NCBI GenBank assembly: GCA_020091685.1
Contig: CM034613.1
Coordinates: forward strand, 16,636,932-16,700,931
Direction of reading: 5' to 3'
Origin: Lutjanus erythropterus
Taxonomy: Eukaryota; Chordata; Actinopteri; Lutjaniformes; Lutjanidae
DNA: 64,000 nt
In this document: piece after piece, positions 43,741 through 58,100 of the stretch
Numbering within the stretch: position 1 is the stretch's first letter
Layout: each line of letters starts with the position of its first letter
Notes under the pieces: model-generated
Told to the model about the DNA's origin: nothing
Database searches by the model: none
The model's input: only the letters and a program-made list of their open reading frames with translations
Made by a program: the position numbers and the translations under genes

Positions 43741-46700
43741 CACTCCAGATTCCCTTCAAAGTAAGAGCACATGACAGGTGACGCGCTAGATAACGGTCAA
43801 TTTTACATCTAGGTTGCCTGTTTCTTTAAAGATTTGTTCCAATATAACCACTGGTTACCTCATCAAAGTCTTAGTAGGTCAAGGTATTTTCCAGTATCTC
43901 TGTGTATTCTGTGATTCAGCTATTTTCAAGGCTCTTTGACATAAAGACAGTGAGAAAAAATGAAAAATGTCAGTTTGAGGAATGTAAACGCAACACTTTT
44001 CGTTTGTGCTCACAGTTGAAATAAAAAATCTAAGACTTCACCTATACACACAAATGTGTTATTTATTTATTCAATTTTGTTCACTACAAATTTGTTCGAA
44101 GCCGTGTCAGTGAGCACTTCTTTGCCAAGATAATCCATCCACCTGACAGGTATGGTATTTAAAGATACAGATTAAACATCATGAGTACTGCCCAGGTGTG
44201 CCTTGGACCGGTCACAATAAAAGGCCACACTAACATGTGTAGTTTTATCTTGAAAAAAGACATTTATAGTCTTTAACCCTGATCATTTGAACTAATACTA
44301 CCATTGCATTCCAATCTACACATCCATTCTAGTGAACAACAGGTAGACGGCAGCAGTCGCTTCATCTTTTCATATGAAACCAATGTTGTATTGCGTTTAT
44401 TTGTACCTTTGGACATTCAGGGCCAGGGTAGGAGGAGACGGGCAGGGGAAACTTTAAGCAGATGAGTGGGAAAACAGCCTTCAAACTCTGCATGTCATTT
44501 TGTAAAGTGAAGCTAAAACTGTAGGACCCAGAGGAGAAACATATTTCTGAGTGGAGTGGAACTTGACAAGTTTTCTTTAAGACTCATCCACAGTTGATCA
44601 AACAATCTCACCGAAAGGTCCACTTAGAAGCAGTTTGATTGTATCACATGACCTTCAACAAGCAGCAGATGGAGTTTACAGTCATCATGGAGACGTAGAT
44701 GTTAACATTTCTGTTTTTTTCACTCATCCATGTTGAGATTGAACGTTTATCTATAAGAGAGGATCATGTGACATGATCAAAAGCTTCTCGATAGCTTTTA
44801 ATGGATCTTGTGAATCTTGTATTTATTTTTTTGTTCATTCAAAACGAATAAAGTTACTCTGCATTTGAACATTTCTATAAACATAACATGAGAAATATAC
44901 TGTATACCGTCAATAGTAACAGGTACACAACATGTAAACGAGTGGAGGAAATGGTCATCGTAGTAGTAATGGTTGCAGTTGTATTTGCTTTAATAGTATA
45001 AGAAGAAAGAAGGAATAAAAAGAGGTCCGTCATCAGAGTGGGCTGCCCAAAGGCAGGATTACAAATCAAGTAAAGCAGGCAACTGCCACGGGGCCCCAGC
45101 CCCTCAGGGGCTCCTGAAGGCCACAATCTGTCTGTGTAGCAAATATTTGATGTTATTTAATTAATTTGCAAATTGCAGAAGCAGAATATGAGGTTAAATA
45201 ATGAAGGCCTTCAGGTTCCTCCTGCATGTTTTTACCTAATCATGGTGTAGAGTGAAATCTAGTTTGTCTTTCAGATATTTTTTTATGCCTTAATTTGGTA
45301 GCTGACAGTGAAGAAATGACGGGAAATAAGGGGAGGGAGGGATGTGGAGTGACATGTCACAAAGGTCGTTGGCCGGACATGAACTGAGGATGGTGTTTAC
45401 TGTTGGGAAGCTGCTTTGAAAAACAGCTTTGCAAGCTGCTAATACTGAAAAAAGTTGAACTACAGCAAAGCTCCTTTACAGGGACAAATCTAGTTTGGTA
45501 AACGACTGAAAACACACAAAAATGTCAAATAAAGTATTTTAACTACTTGAGTCACTATGCAAATTTAGTTGAGCTCCCAGCGTGTTATTGCAAAAGTTAA
45601 AATACTTGTTTAATTAAATATAATTCACTTCTCCCCAACACTACCTGTTTATGATCAGCACCTTCACCTGTAAGTCACCAGCATGTCATCAAGATGTTGT
45701 ACTTTCAAATATCCAATATATAGTATCACACTTTACTTACATTGTGCACATTCTTGAACACCTTTTGTGTTTGATGGGTTTTTGCAAAAAACTATTTATC
45801 TGTCTGCTTGATAAATAAATCAATAAAACTAAAATCGCCAATTAAGAACACAAACCGAGCAGGTACCAATAAAATAAAACAGAAATGGTAAAAGCTATAT
45901 TAAGATAAAAATTAGAAATACAACAAAAAACTGTATTAACACATATACATGCACACTCGTGTACACACATACACGTACTGTACATGTATACATATACACA
46001 CACTGCATAGACTACCAAATTCACTTAATTTTTGAAGGGCAATGACTTAACAACTCTGTCATGGGTGTAGATGATGAGTCAAGGTGCTGTGAGTTATATA
46101 TTTTCACCAAGTACTGTATGCAAGGGACTTATTGGTGTTAATTTCCAGCCAGGCTTTTATTTTGAAACGCCTGTGACACCTGACACTGTGTGTGATTTGA
46201 CACTTGGACAGACGCGTAGGGAATCTCCTGTCAAAGACAAATAAGAAGCTGTCGAGCTGCCAAGTTTGACATAAAAAAACAAACGTTTCATGACTCTTTC
46301 AGACCCGTCTGTCTGTCCCGAGTGTCAAACTCTGCTGCGCTCTCCGTGTGCGCCATTTACGCACACGCCCCCCGTTTTCTGGCGCAGCGCTGCGCTCCTG
46401 ACGCTCCAGCGCGCCCTGGAGAAGACTGATTATTTTGAAGGAGCCTAGAGAGGGACAGCTGTGAATATGTTAGACACTGTAATGGATTTTGATCAGTGAA
46501 AATCAAGCTCATTAAAAACTTGTTTTCTGTTGTAGATGTCATAAAGAGACCAACAGTTTGTTCATGAAGCTGTTTTCTTATTAAACCTGTTTTTCTTGGC
46601 ATCATTTTTCAGTAAATGTAGGTTACTACACAGCTCTTTGTCTTCAGAGGACATCTCCGGATTATTTATTTTGATGAAGCAACTTAGCAACCCAACAGAC

Positions 46701-47003
46701 CCAACTACGCCCTGTCTCTGACGTCTGTGGAGATATATGTGAGATTTCCACTCACTGGCGCACACACACACTCACACACACACACACACAGAGGCAGCCT
46801 CATCAGTGCGGCGGTGCGTGAAGGCATCACCGTGCTGTGATCCTTAGATAGATGAAAAGATAGACTCACAGGGAAAAAAGGACAATCTGCAACATAAAAC
46901 CAAAGTGAAAGAAGAAAAGACACGTTGTTTTCAGATGAGCTAGTCGAGCCCTGCGAGCCTGCAGTGACTGTTTATGACCAGCAGGGGGAACCACATATAT
47001 CAC

Positions 47004-47019
47004 AGACAGACAGACAGAC

Positions 47020-47083
<64 letters not shown>

Positions 47084-47144
47084 GGATAGATAGATGGATA
47101 GATAGATGGATGGATGGATAGATGGATGGATGGATGGATGGATG
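47004..47144. repeat. (GACA)n(GATA)n(GATG)n compound microsatellite
   Basis: The tract runs from about five GACA units through some twenty GATA units into mixed GATA/GATG units, 141 bp in all. Confidence 0.95.
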
Positions 47145-49021
47145 TTGTGTTTGTCCATTACAGCGCAGATAAATAACAAGCCACAGACAGAGGAGCCTGT
47201 TTGTTGCTGTAATTACACTTCCCTGCTCAACAGTTAACCACAGGCTTCAGGGTGTCTGACAACACCGGTCTGTGGTGATGATGGCAAAGTGCACATCAGC
47301 GCTTATTTAATGTTGCCCAACACGTTCAGATAGGTTGTAAGACCTGTGAAATATGGAGGGCCCCTTAATGCCAGACAGAACAAACAAAAGAAAACAAAAA
47401 ACACCTGGAAAATATTGACTCGGTGAATCAAATTAAACTTTGTAGACTTTTTAGATCATTTTTATTTGGTAACTCACATTTGTGACTTCCTACGTCTAAG
47501 TTGTATCTTTGTATCTTACATATATATTAGTATCTTATATCAAAAATATGTATATTAGGTTAAATTCTCCTGTCAGTGGCCCTGACCGAGGTCCCCGTGG
47601 TCCCAGGCACTGCACAATGGGCGCCCACTGCTCCTAATTCTTAGGATGGTCCAGATACACAGAATTCAACATGTGTGTATGACTGTGCATGCAACAAATA
47701 AACTTGATTCACCATTTTACCATTTATATTATTTACACGGTCTTATCTTCGACTCGAATAAGTATGTAATAATTAAGCCTTACCTTTGATTTAGTATCTT
47801 ATATTTTAATTAATTAAAGCTATAATACTGTATGTAAAATTTCTGCATTAAAATGTATAAAAATGCTCGATCCGTGTTATATATTTTGTTGAGTTGTGTA
47901 TTTACATCATGCCAAATGTTTCCAACAATGGTAAAACCCAGAGAAATACATAATCTATTCAGGGTAACAGTGCATTTCTTTGCTGGCTGCTTGTTAGTAT
48001 AACTTCCAGTAAAACACAAGATACGTCAGAGAGTGATGAGGGCAGTCACAAAACGTGGCTAAATGTAACGTGAATAAAACTAAAATATTACCTCGTCCTT
48101 GAATATGATTTCTGCCTGAGTCATGTTAGATTTTTCATCAGTAGTGGTGGTTGTTTGGTCCCACAATACATCACAACATCAGCAAACTTATTCATCTTTT
48201 GTTATTGTTTTAATGTGAGAGACTCCTCATGGCAGAACTTACATCTGGTACATTTACATTTTAGCTTAACATCTCATATTTTTGACTCAGTTCCTCATCA
48301 TTTTGACTTCATACTCTAATTTCTCAGGACCTTGCTTCAGAAAGTCTTTATTTTCACTTAGTATCCCATGATTTTGCTTTAATAAGCGTTACAGCCATTT
48401 CATAAGTTACGTACAGCCTTACCAATTTTATCTTTTAAGCATAAATATTTCTGGGTCACAACATTTTCACTTAGAATTTAAAAATCAAAACTCTCATTTT
48501 GTTGACTCACCTTGAATATTCTTTTTTATTTTAATCACGTGTTAAACTTGATTTATTTTCTACTCTTGTCTTGGCAGGAATGGACTTCCATAGAAAAAAA
48601 TGGATTAATTCTCAGAGTCAGCTTTCTTCTTCACACCTCGACAACAAAAGCAAAACAGAAAAGGTTGTCAGACAAGAATACACACCCAGTCAGTCGCTCT
48701 CTGCAAGAGGAGCTTTACATTTCACTGAAACTCAACACTCAAATACACAAACAGCAACTGGAGAAACCAAATGAAACCTACTGCAGGCCATTTGCAGTCA
48801 TGATATAAAGCAGTATAGTTAAATAATGATTATACTAGGTAAATTAAACTCCATGTTTATTTATTTATTTTCATATTTCAACCAAGTACATTTAGTCTAA
48901 AACGTGTATTAGGGATTTTTTTTTAGTCTAACCTCTCATTTTGTGCAGTTTCCTACTTCAAAACCACAATTTGCCATGAGTAAGAAACCCGGAAATAGTG
49001 TGAGATGAGTGGGTTGGACCT

Positions 49022-49057
49022 CGTGTGTGTGTGTGTATGTGTGTGTGTGTGTGTGTA

Positions 49058-49108
<51 letters not shown>
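49022..49108. repeat. (GT)n(GA)n compound microsatellite
   Basis: A GT run of about 35 bp is followed directly by a GA run of about 50 bp, 0.5 kb upstream of the acap1 start codon. Confidence 0.95.
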
Positions 49109-49110
<2 letters not shown>

Positions 49111-49249
49111 TGAGTAGCACTCCAGTCAGCACCCTTGGGGAGAAGAAACATCCAATCAGGCGGCTGCCATCTGATTTGATCTTATTCATTGGGAATATCG
49201 ATCCGTTTTGATCAATACACTTAATTCTAGAGGAAACTTTGCGCCCGGC

Positions 49250-49637
49250 TCTCTGCAGCATCCTCTCTCTCTCCCCCCTGCACGCGGACTACTCTGCTTT
49301 TTATTTTCCGGATAAAATGGTAATAACGCCTCTAACATCCCCCTGCGCTCATTCATGAGCGGCGACAAGTCGTCTTTTGGCTCGGATGTGCGACAGATCA
49401 GGCACACCGCGTCCCCTCAACAGAGCAGAAGAAGAGGAGTGAAGAGAAGGACGAGCCGCGGGAGGAATACAAATTATACTTGTGAAAGAAAAAACGAGAA
49501 GAATGAGTCGGGCTGCCGGTGTGGAGCGTTGAATCCGAGAAGATTTAGTGTTTTTCCTGCCAGGCTGCTGCTGCTGTGCGCCTCCAGCCCCACAGAGGAT
49601 TCAAAGAAAGACGGTGTAGACCGGTGTTTCTGCAACT
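49250..49637 (+). promoter_or_regulatory. Presumed acap1 5' UTR/promoter with upstream open frame
   Basis: GC-rich sequence before the acap1 ATG. An upstream ATG at 49355 opens 101 codons and ends at 49660, overlapping the acap1 start in another frame. The transcription start is not known, so whether this frame is in the mRNA is open. Confidence 0.35.
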
Positions 49638-49690
49638 ATGACAGTCAAACTGGACTTTGAGGAGTGTTTAAAGGACTCTCCACGCTTCAG
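49638..49690 (+). CDS. acap1: acap1 exon 1
   Basis: 53 bp, residues 1-17 plus two bases, MTVKLDFEECLKDSPRF. The N-terminus is the ACAP signature. Donor TTCAG|GTAAGAG. Confidence 0.95.
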
Positions 49691-52600
49691 GTAAGAGTTT
49701 CACCTGTGCTTTGGTACTGATAGTGATCTAGGCAATAGAGGAAGAGGCTGAACCGCAAAATACCCTTTAAAAGTGTTTAAATGTGGCCAGAAAAAGTGGA
49801 TAAACCCTATAATACTGATCATTACATTACTTTTTAAAGGTCTGTGCTGCATTATCCTCATGTTAGTGGCATTTAAGACTCAAAAAATGGCTTTTAATGC
49901 ATTTAGGCTGGGTTGCACAATCAAGGATTCATTTTTAACTCCACTTAAATAGTAGTTCAACTTTAATTTATATTTATCCAAACTTTTAAACTAATGTAAC
50001 ATTAAGAAAGGTTGAATTTTAACCTCTTTAAAACTTTTTGAGTAATTAACATGGGTAAGCAATCATCTCCACAGTGATTAAAGTCTATTAAATTCAGTTT
50101 GCATCACAAAACTTTGAGTTACTAAATGAAGATTAGTTTTGAATTGTGCAGCAGAGCTCTGGATGCACTCATTTTAAACCTAGCTTTGCTAAACTCTAAT
50201 TAGAGCTTACCTAAAGTTAAATGGTGCAACCCAGTGTTACTGTTTCTAAATGAGTGCATTTGAACCACTGGTGCCAACAATAAGTAGTCCCTCTGGATTT
50301 GAGGTCAAGCCATGTCATGTCACTGCAAGTGTTGGAGGCTGAACCCTGATGCTCAGCTGCAAAACACCACGAGAACAGTTTATATTGATCCAGAAAAAGT
50401 GGATAAATAACATTATACTGACAAAAAAAGCAATATATACGTTAATTAAGTCCCCTTTTGAAGTCTCTGTACAGTAGTACCCTCATGTTAGTGACATTTC
50501 AGGCTCTAAAAATGACTTTTAAAGCATTTAATGCCGCTAAATTAGTGAATTTGAACCACTGGTGCCAAGAATAAGTAGTCCCACTGGGTCTGAGGTCAAG
50601 CCATGTCATGTCACTGCAAGTGTTAAGAGGCTGAACCTTGACTCTCAGCTGCAAAACACCACAAAAACAGTGTATGCTGAGCCATTAAATGGGATAAATT
50701 CCATTATATTGACAAGAAAGTAATATATACTTTAATTTTGTTCCTTTTTGAAGGTCTACACTGTGATGTCCTCATGTTAGTGGCATTTCACTCTCTAAAA
50801 ATGACATTTAATGCATTTAATCTTTCTTAATTAGTCAGTCTGAACTTGTGCCAGCATTAAGCAGGGTCAGAGGTCAAGTCATGTTGTGTCACTGTAAGTG
50901 TTGGGGGTCAGTGAAAGGAAGGAGGCACGACATGCAGGCCTGCAGGGCTGAAGATGCTGATCTGGTGGTCAGATGTGGCTGCTGTTCAGCATGTCACTGA
51001 ACCACAGGCAGCTTATATCAGACCAGGAAATTCGATTTTGTTGAACATCTTTTAAGAAACAAGGAACGTCAAGTTTAGAGCTTGCACCGATTAGTTATAT
51101 GATCACAAGTCAAGTTATAGCGATGCATGAAGTGATGCTTGTAGAATCACACAAACTTTCTTGGCTTCACTCATTCAGAGGGCTGCTTACTATCTCTATT
51201 TTAAGCCTATAAAACCTTGCTAAAAGTCTGTCAGTGTAGCTCTTCTGCAAGTCAACAATCAGTTGTCTTTCAACACAGCATCAGCATCTGGTGTAATCAA
51301 AAAGGAAGTGTCACTAAATTAGTTTTGCAAGCAGCGAAAGAGGGAGTTTGGCAGAACTTGGGTGTGCCCTGCCCTCGTAGTTTCTGGCATCCTGCCTGAG
51401 TCACAGTGGCTGGTGTGCCTCTACCAGCTGATTTGGCATATTTCAATCCTGAGCCTCAGCCCCTGTCTGGATTTATGAGGCTCGCACAGTGGTGGAAAGT
51501 TTGACTTGTGGCAGCTGCAGTGGCGAGGTCTCGTGTCGGCTTGAGAGCAGAGCAAGGAATGAAGGGAAGGGAAGAAAAAGAGGGACAGAGGAAGGAGGCT
51601 CATGCATATCATAAATACAAAATCACCCAAACAGATAAGCAGAGAAGTGTCAAGGAGGACAAAAAGAGATAAAAAAAAAAAAAAAACTGTTCTGACAGCT
51701 CAGGACAGCCGCTCAAATGTGCTACCTCCTGTTGCTAGGTGACGGCGAGGTAGGAGGGCAACAGGAAGTGAGCTGAGATGTGCTGAGGTGATCAACAGGA
51801 GAGACAGGAAGTGTGTTTTCTGTGGGGAGAACCACGGCGGAAACTCAGCGTTAGCTCTGTTTTAATTTGCTTGCTTGTGACACTAATTCAGAGAGAAATG
51901 AAGAGGACGGCGCCTCTTTAACGAAGGAATGTTTTTATATTCCTCCACAGTGGCCTCCTGTTCGCTGTAAAAAATAACTCTTTGTTTCAGCTTCTAAAAG
52001 CTTAGTGTCCAGGCTGCCTTAAAGTTTTAAGTTCACTGAATTTAAAAATACAAGTTGAGGTAATTTTGTAATGATTAAAAACAAATAAACTTGCCTAGTC
52101 AAATAAATTTGATATTGATTCAGTTCTATTTGAGAAAACGTTCAATAAGTTGAACATATTAAGTTGAACCAACAACTTTTCAGTCACTTTACGGACATGA
52201 CAAACAAAACTTGATTTCCTTTTACATTTTCTTCTTAATTACTATGAAAATAAGCAACCATGATTTATTTCCATCATATTCTTTAAACTATAAAAAGTTA
52301 GTGTCCAGGCTGTCGTGGTATTTTAAGCTGGCTGAATTTGAAAAGAGAAGTTGAGGTAATTTATATTAATTCGGTTGCACTTGAGAAAACATTTCCAACA
52401 AGCTTAAGATATTCAGTTGAACCAACAACTCTGCGGTCAGAAACACACAGCAAAATTTAATCTGACATGTTTCCTTCAAACTATAAAAAAAGAAGGGTCT
52501 CCCAAATGATGCATGCTGGGAAGTCTGCAAATATGCTGATCATGTTTCTTAAGAAACTTAATTAAATGAGTTGAGTGAACTCAGTGACAGTACATTCATT

Positions 52601-55148
52601 CAAGTTAAGACTTCATGTTAGATGAACTCGTGTTCATAAGTTTTTAAAATAAAAAACAGAAAAAATAAGTTTAATTAACTTGAATAAATTAAATCTGCAT
52701 ATTTCTGTTAAGCTAATGAGAAAATATTAGCTGACTCCACTAAATTCCTATATACTTTTTTACAGTTTTTCACCCTCTTTTCTCCTTTTCTTTCCAACTC
52801 TCCTTGGCCGACTTGTCATTTGGTCGTATTTCAAGAGGACATGACCTCAGACTTTGATTCAAACATCCTCGCACTAACAAACACAGAAAACACAAACAGT
52901 TACTGTGTGTCCAGGCCCTCCTCTCTCTTCTCTCTCCACTCACAGTCTGGCCTCTTTTTTTTTTCCTTCCTCCTCTGTCTCTCTCTCTCTCTCTCTGTCT
53001 TTCTGTCTCACTCTGTATCTCTGTACTGTTGGTGGAAGGCAGCGGAAACCACATGGTTGAGTTGCTGGTAAAGACAGAAGAAGAGATACTGACTGTTACA
53101 GCAATAACTGACAAACTAGCCATGCACAGGACGTCTGAGCTGCTTTTGTGCATGTGTCAGAGGTGTTAGGTCAGCTCTTGTACTCAAACACAAAACTCAG
53201 ACAGCACTGAATAGTTGCAGGAGGGCTCATTCTGCAGGCCTACACAATGTTTCCATGACTGGTGTCCACCTAAGCTCCGTTCAAACCCACAGGAATCCAG
53301 TTTTAAAACTCATCTTCAATTTATTTAAAGCGCACCCAGAGAGTTTCTAAGTCGGTAAAACTCTAAAAGAAAAGAAGACACATCAGCGCTGGTGTTATAT
53401 GATCCAGCTTCTTAGCTCTGGCAGCTGTGCTCTGGACCAGTCTGCTGCCAGACAAAAGTGCATTACGGTTGTCTAGTCTAGATGTTATGAAGGCCTTTAC
53501 AAGAATGTTTGTGTCTGATTCTTGTTGCTCAAGATTCCTAAAAAATACCAAAAAAATGTCACGCTAAATTACAATGAAGTATAAAAAGATGCAAAGGAAT
53601 TTCCCATTCGATGTAAGAATGCAGACATGAATGCCGTGGCATCGCAGAAGCATTGCAACCACAAAATATAGGCTACAGTGTTGTAGGTACATGTGCGAAA
53701 GCTCGAGGGGAAGTGTTATGGAGAAAAATCAGGGTCAAACGTTTTCTCATTTCGAAAAAGAGATTAGGGCTGCAACTAACGATTATTTTCGTAGTCGATT
53801 CATCAGTCAGTTATTTCCTCAATTTGTCGATTAGTAGTTGTTTTAAAATGTCAGGAAATGGTGAAAAATGTCGACCTAAGATGACGTCCTCAAATGTCTT
53901 GTTTTACTCACAACCCAAATATATTGAGTTCAAAGTCGGAGAGGAGCAAAGAAAGCAGAAAAATATTCACATTTAAGAAACTGACAGCTGAGAATTATGA
54001 CTTTTTTCCTTAAAGAAAATTATTCAGACCAAATAATCAGTTATCAAAATTGTTGGTGAGTAATTTAGCAATCGATTGATAATCAATTAATCATTGCAGC
54101 TATGAAAGAAATCGTATATGAAAAGTTACAATTTGAAAATAAGGTTTAGTTACAGGCATTTTATTTTGGCAGAAAGAGATAAAACATAAAAGATAAAGGT
54201 TATAATTATAACAAAATGTTTTTCAAGATATTTTCACCTTATTGCAACACAAACTTAATGTTATATACAAGAAACTTTTCTTGTTATAACAATATACTAT
54301 TTATCTTGTTATAAATTGATAACGTATATTGTTAATATGTCAAGGTTATGACAATATGTTACCACATTATAACATGTAATGTTTTCTGTTATAACAATAA
54401 GTTATCATGTTTCACAATATAGTACTATAAAAAGTGTACTGATATAACTGTTTGCCTCTGCAGTGTTTGTGGGTTCGACTCCCACCTGCAGCCCTTCGCT
54501 GCATGCCGTTCCCCGACTCCCCCTTTCCTCTCACAACTTCAGCCGTCCTATAAATTAAAGGCATAAAAGCTTCACCCAAAAAAGTTTAAAAGAAATAAAA
54601 GCTTTATATAACAAGTTTCTTGTTATAATTTGATAAGTTTTTATGTTGTAATAACATGAATTTATCTTGTAATGACGTGACAAACATCTTGTTATAACAG
54701 CGTCTTGATGAAGTTCATACTGCTGTTTGTAAAGATGCCATTATCCTACACTGTTCACTGCAAATTAAAGCACAAAATTCAGCGTGCAAAGCAAGAAAAT
54801 GTTTGAATGTTTAAGGTCAGTAGACGTATGTGCAGAACAAGACAAATGAATATATAAAATATTTTTCAAAAAATCCAAAAATATTAAATTTACAGTGGAA
54901 ATTTGAGGAGTTTGAAACCTGTGGATATATAAATAACTTCAACAATTAATCAGTCATTAACATATATTCTTTGTTGATTGATTAATCACTTAATTAGCTA
55001 ATCATTTAAATATTGCCTTCACGTTTCATTTGACTTCTTGGCACTGATTTTTTTCCATAAAATACAACCTGAGCATCAGCACAACGAGGTTCATGTTTGA
55101 CTGTAAGTGAGTTTATCTTGACCTTTGACCCCGAGCTCTGGTTCATGA

Positions 55149-55184
<36 letters not shown>

Positions 55185-58100
55185 CAGAGCTGAAATCGAA
55201 GCGGTCCAGAACGATGTGAGTGAACTCGAGACACGATTAGAGAAGGTGAGATGCATGCACACACACACACACCTACACACACTTTTATCATACTGAGTCA
55301 CTGCCCTACTTTCAACACACACACACACACACACACTCACAGGTATGAGTTGTTGTTGGACACACGCTCGTCATGTGAAGAGGCAGTGAAGTGAGAGGTG
55401 GGCGGTGGTGTCTGAGGTATTTTTCACCTGACAACGAGCAGGAAGTAGCTGCAGGTGCTGCTTCCTCATCGTATTGTCCTCCAGCAGAGAGAACTACTGT
55501 TTGTTCTGCTTCACAGCGATAACGTATATTCCTCATCATGTGTTTGAGTTCAAACATGTCAGAGTTTCAGATCTATTCATCTGATAGAGAGGCAACATGC
55601 TGCATTTCTGTTCCCTGATGATACAGAATAAGCATTTCACTCTGTGCTATTCGTGACACGGCAATATGAAAACCATGACAATAAACCAGAGGTCCGAGAC
55701 AAAGCGCTTCATTCATTTAACTTTCCCTGCAAAGTATCGTAGTACAAGTGAGTGATTTATGTGAGGCAACGGAGAGATGAACTGATTTAGCAAGAAAAAA
55801 AAAAACTGGAGTAACTGGGTTTGAGCTCCTCAGATGACTTTTATCAGATTTGGTGTAAATGCCCTTTAGCAAAAAAAAAAAAAAAAAAAAGGAAAACAGC
55901 TCCAGTGCTGCTGCTCTGTCGCTGAACTATGACCTGAAAGAGAAATTTCCCTGCATGCAAGTAATCCTGTTTTTTCTGTTCTGTCACGATGCCACATGGT
56001 ATCATGCTGCAACATGTGTGGTCTGCAGACAGATTAAGAAAAACAGACTTTTGGATAAGTGCTAAAACCATAGTGGGAGCAATAAAACAAACATAAAGTT
56101 TAAAAAAAAGAAAAAGTGCGTGCATTAAAATGTTCAAAAATTACTCAAAAGTTATATTAACAAAATGAGTATCAAAAGAAAAAAGTACTCACCAGAGTCA
56201 TATTATGATATTATTACATTTTATATTACATGATCATTATATATAATCAATAGTCTGGAATCGGCAGCAGTTGTACCTCATTTGATTGTTTGTCTGGTGG
56301 AGCCATTTGTTGAATGAGGAAACTTAAAATGACAAAAAAAAAAAAAGTTACAAAAAAAAAAAAGAAAAAATGGAAATGATCAATGATTAATTGATAGTAT
56401 TTTCAGCTACGGTTTCGGGAAAATACACAAAGTTTGTATCCCTAGTTTGTCGAGGTGTGTGTGACCACCGAGCAGAACAGAACAGAGTCTGGAGTCATGT
56501 AGACTTCAGATTAAAAAGTACCTAGTATTCTGAGGAGTTTTTGAGAGGAATACTAGGTACTTTTCTAACACCACAGATTTTCAGTACTCTTTCCACCACT
56601 TTATTTAACTATATGCATAATGTTGGTTTGCTTAATCTGTAGTAACATTTCATATTTCATAAACTGCCTATATGCTTTGTATTTAATCTGCAAAATAGCT
56701 ACTGGTCAGTTAAAATGTAGCAGGGTAAAAACTACAAAATGTCTATTTGAGAATTAATGGCATAAAGTCAAAATACTCAGAGTATAAGTACCTCAAAACT
56801 GTACTTAAGAGCAGTACTTGAGTAAATGTATTTAGTTACATTTCATCACTGCTTTTGTAGAGGTGTGCTGCTTGCTACCATAAAATAAATGACAGACAAA
56901 CTTTCAGAGACTTTGAAACCAAAACACAACGTCCCATGAGAGTTAGCACACAGTATCGCCCACGATGCCTTCATGTCCCTCTTACACCTGCCTGCTTGGT
57001 CGACACTGACTGTGAGTCGGGCAGTATGTCGATATTATGTTGTATTCTTTATAAAACCAGATGTTATGAAAGCTTTTGGATGTCGTCATATCGTGAGATG
57101 GCATATGTGTTGTCTTTTCCTGGTTTTAAAAGCAGCGGTGTGCTTTTCTGAACTTCTCAGTCTGATCCAACCGTCCTTATATTGAGATATTTGGTCAAAA
57201 ATATTGTGATATTCGCTCATTGTATCACCTCAGCTGCTTCCACCCCCTGGACTACAAAACATGTCGTCAGTCACAACCTACATGATCAATAATTATCAAT
57301 ATCGACCAATATCAAACTTCACTATCACGATAGGTTTTTCAGCTGTATCGTCCAGGCTTAGACTGACTGAAGGGCTCATGGTTCGTTATTATAAGATGAA
57401 CGAAACTGTAGTAAATTAAAGGCTTATTCACATCCTCCCTAGTATTTTCACTTCTGCCTGCTGATTAGACCTCTGCTCCAGTCAACTGAACGTAGTAATA
57501 AAAAGGAAGAAGAGACACATCTGACATTTTTAAGTTAGATGTCATGTTTATACTGTTATTTTCATTTATTTGTTTATTGTCCATTTTATTATTGTCTAGT
57601 TGTCGTTTTTATTTTAGTATTAGCCAGCCTACCTCTTATTTTATTATTTTTCTCCCCTCTGTCTGGTGCTGTTTGGCGATTGTGTTGCGTTTTGTGTTGT
57701 TGAAACGGAAAATTCAATTAACTTTGAGTCGTAAAAAATAGACATTAGAGCCACTGCAAGAGCTGCAGAGACCAGTTCGTCGGATCATGTTCCTCCCCGG
57801 GATTAATAATTTCTTAGCATTTTCAACTACTGGTTAAGGAAAATCGCAACATGTGCAACCCTATTTTGGAGAGGTGACTGTGACATCACCGGTTAAAAAA
57901 GTAACTAATACTCTAGTAGTAGTTTTGGGGATGAATACTTTGTACTTTTACTTAAGTATATTTCTAACATCAGTACTTTTACTTGTAATTGAGTAATAGT
58001 GTAACTTGTACTTGAGCACAGTTTTTCAGTATTCTTTCTACCGCTGGTTAATATCTTGTTTCAGTCTTTGTTAAGATGTAAAGAACCAAACTAAAACTCT

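Larger units (their letters stand above)
43741..49249. other. Head-to-head intergenic region between agfg2 and acap1
   Basis: No coding exon found. 44580-44830 carries repeat motifs like those at 31080 (GATCAAAAGCTTC, CAGCAGATGGAGTTTAC), inverted. 45080-45115 has a GC-rich GGGGCCCCAGCCCCTCAGGGG palindrome-like stretch. The rest is AT-rich with GACA/GATA and GT/GA arrays. Confidence 0.5.
49691..55187 (+). other. acap1 intron 1 (repeat-rich, 5.5 kb)
   Basis: Holds a tandem repeat with an inserted MITE (49730-50915), a duplicated AAGTTGAACCAACAACT repeat, a LINE remnant, a GGGCTGCAACTAACG MITE and a SINE within TTATAACAAG motifs. 51000-51960 and 52730-53300 show no recognisable feature beyond a CT-rich run near 52975. 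Confidence 0.6.

Noticed and set aside
47004..47144. CRISPR-like array
   Set aside because: 4-bp microsatellite without spacers; vertebrate DNA.
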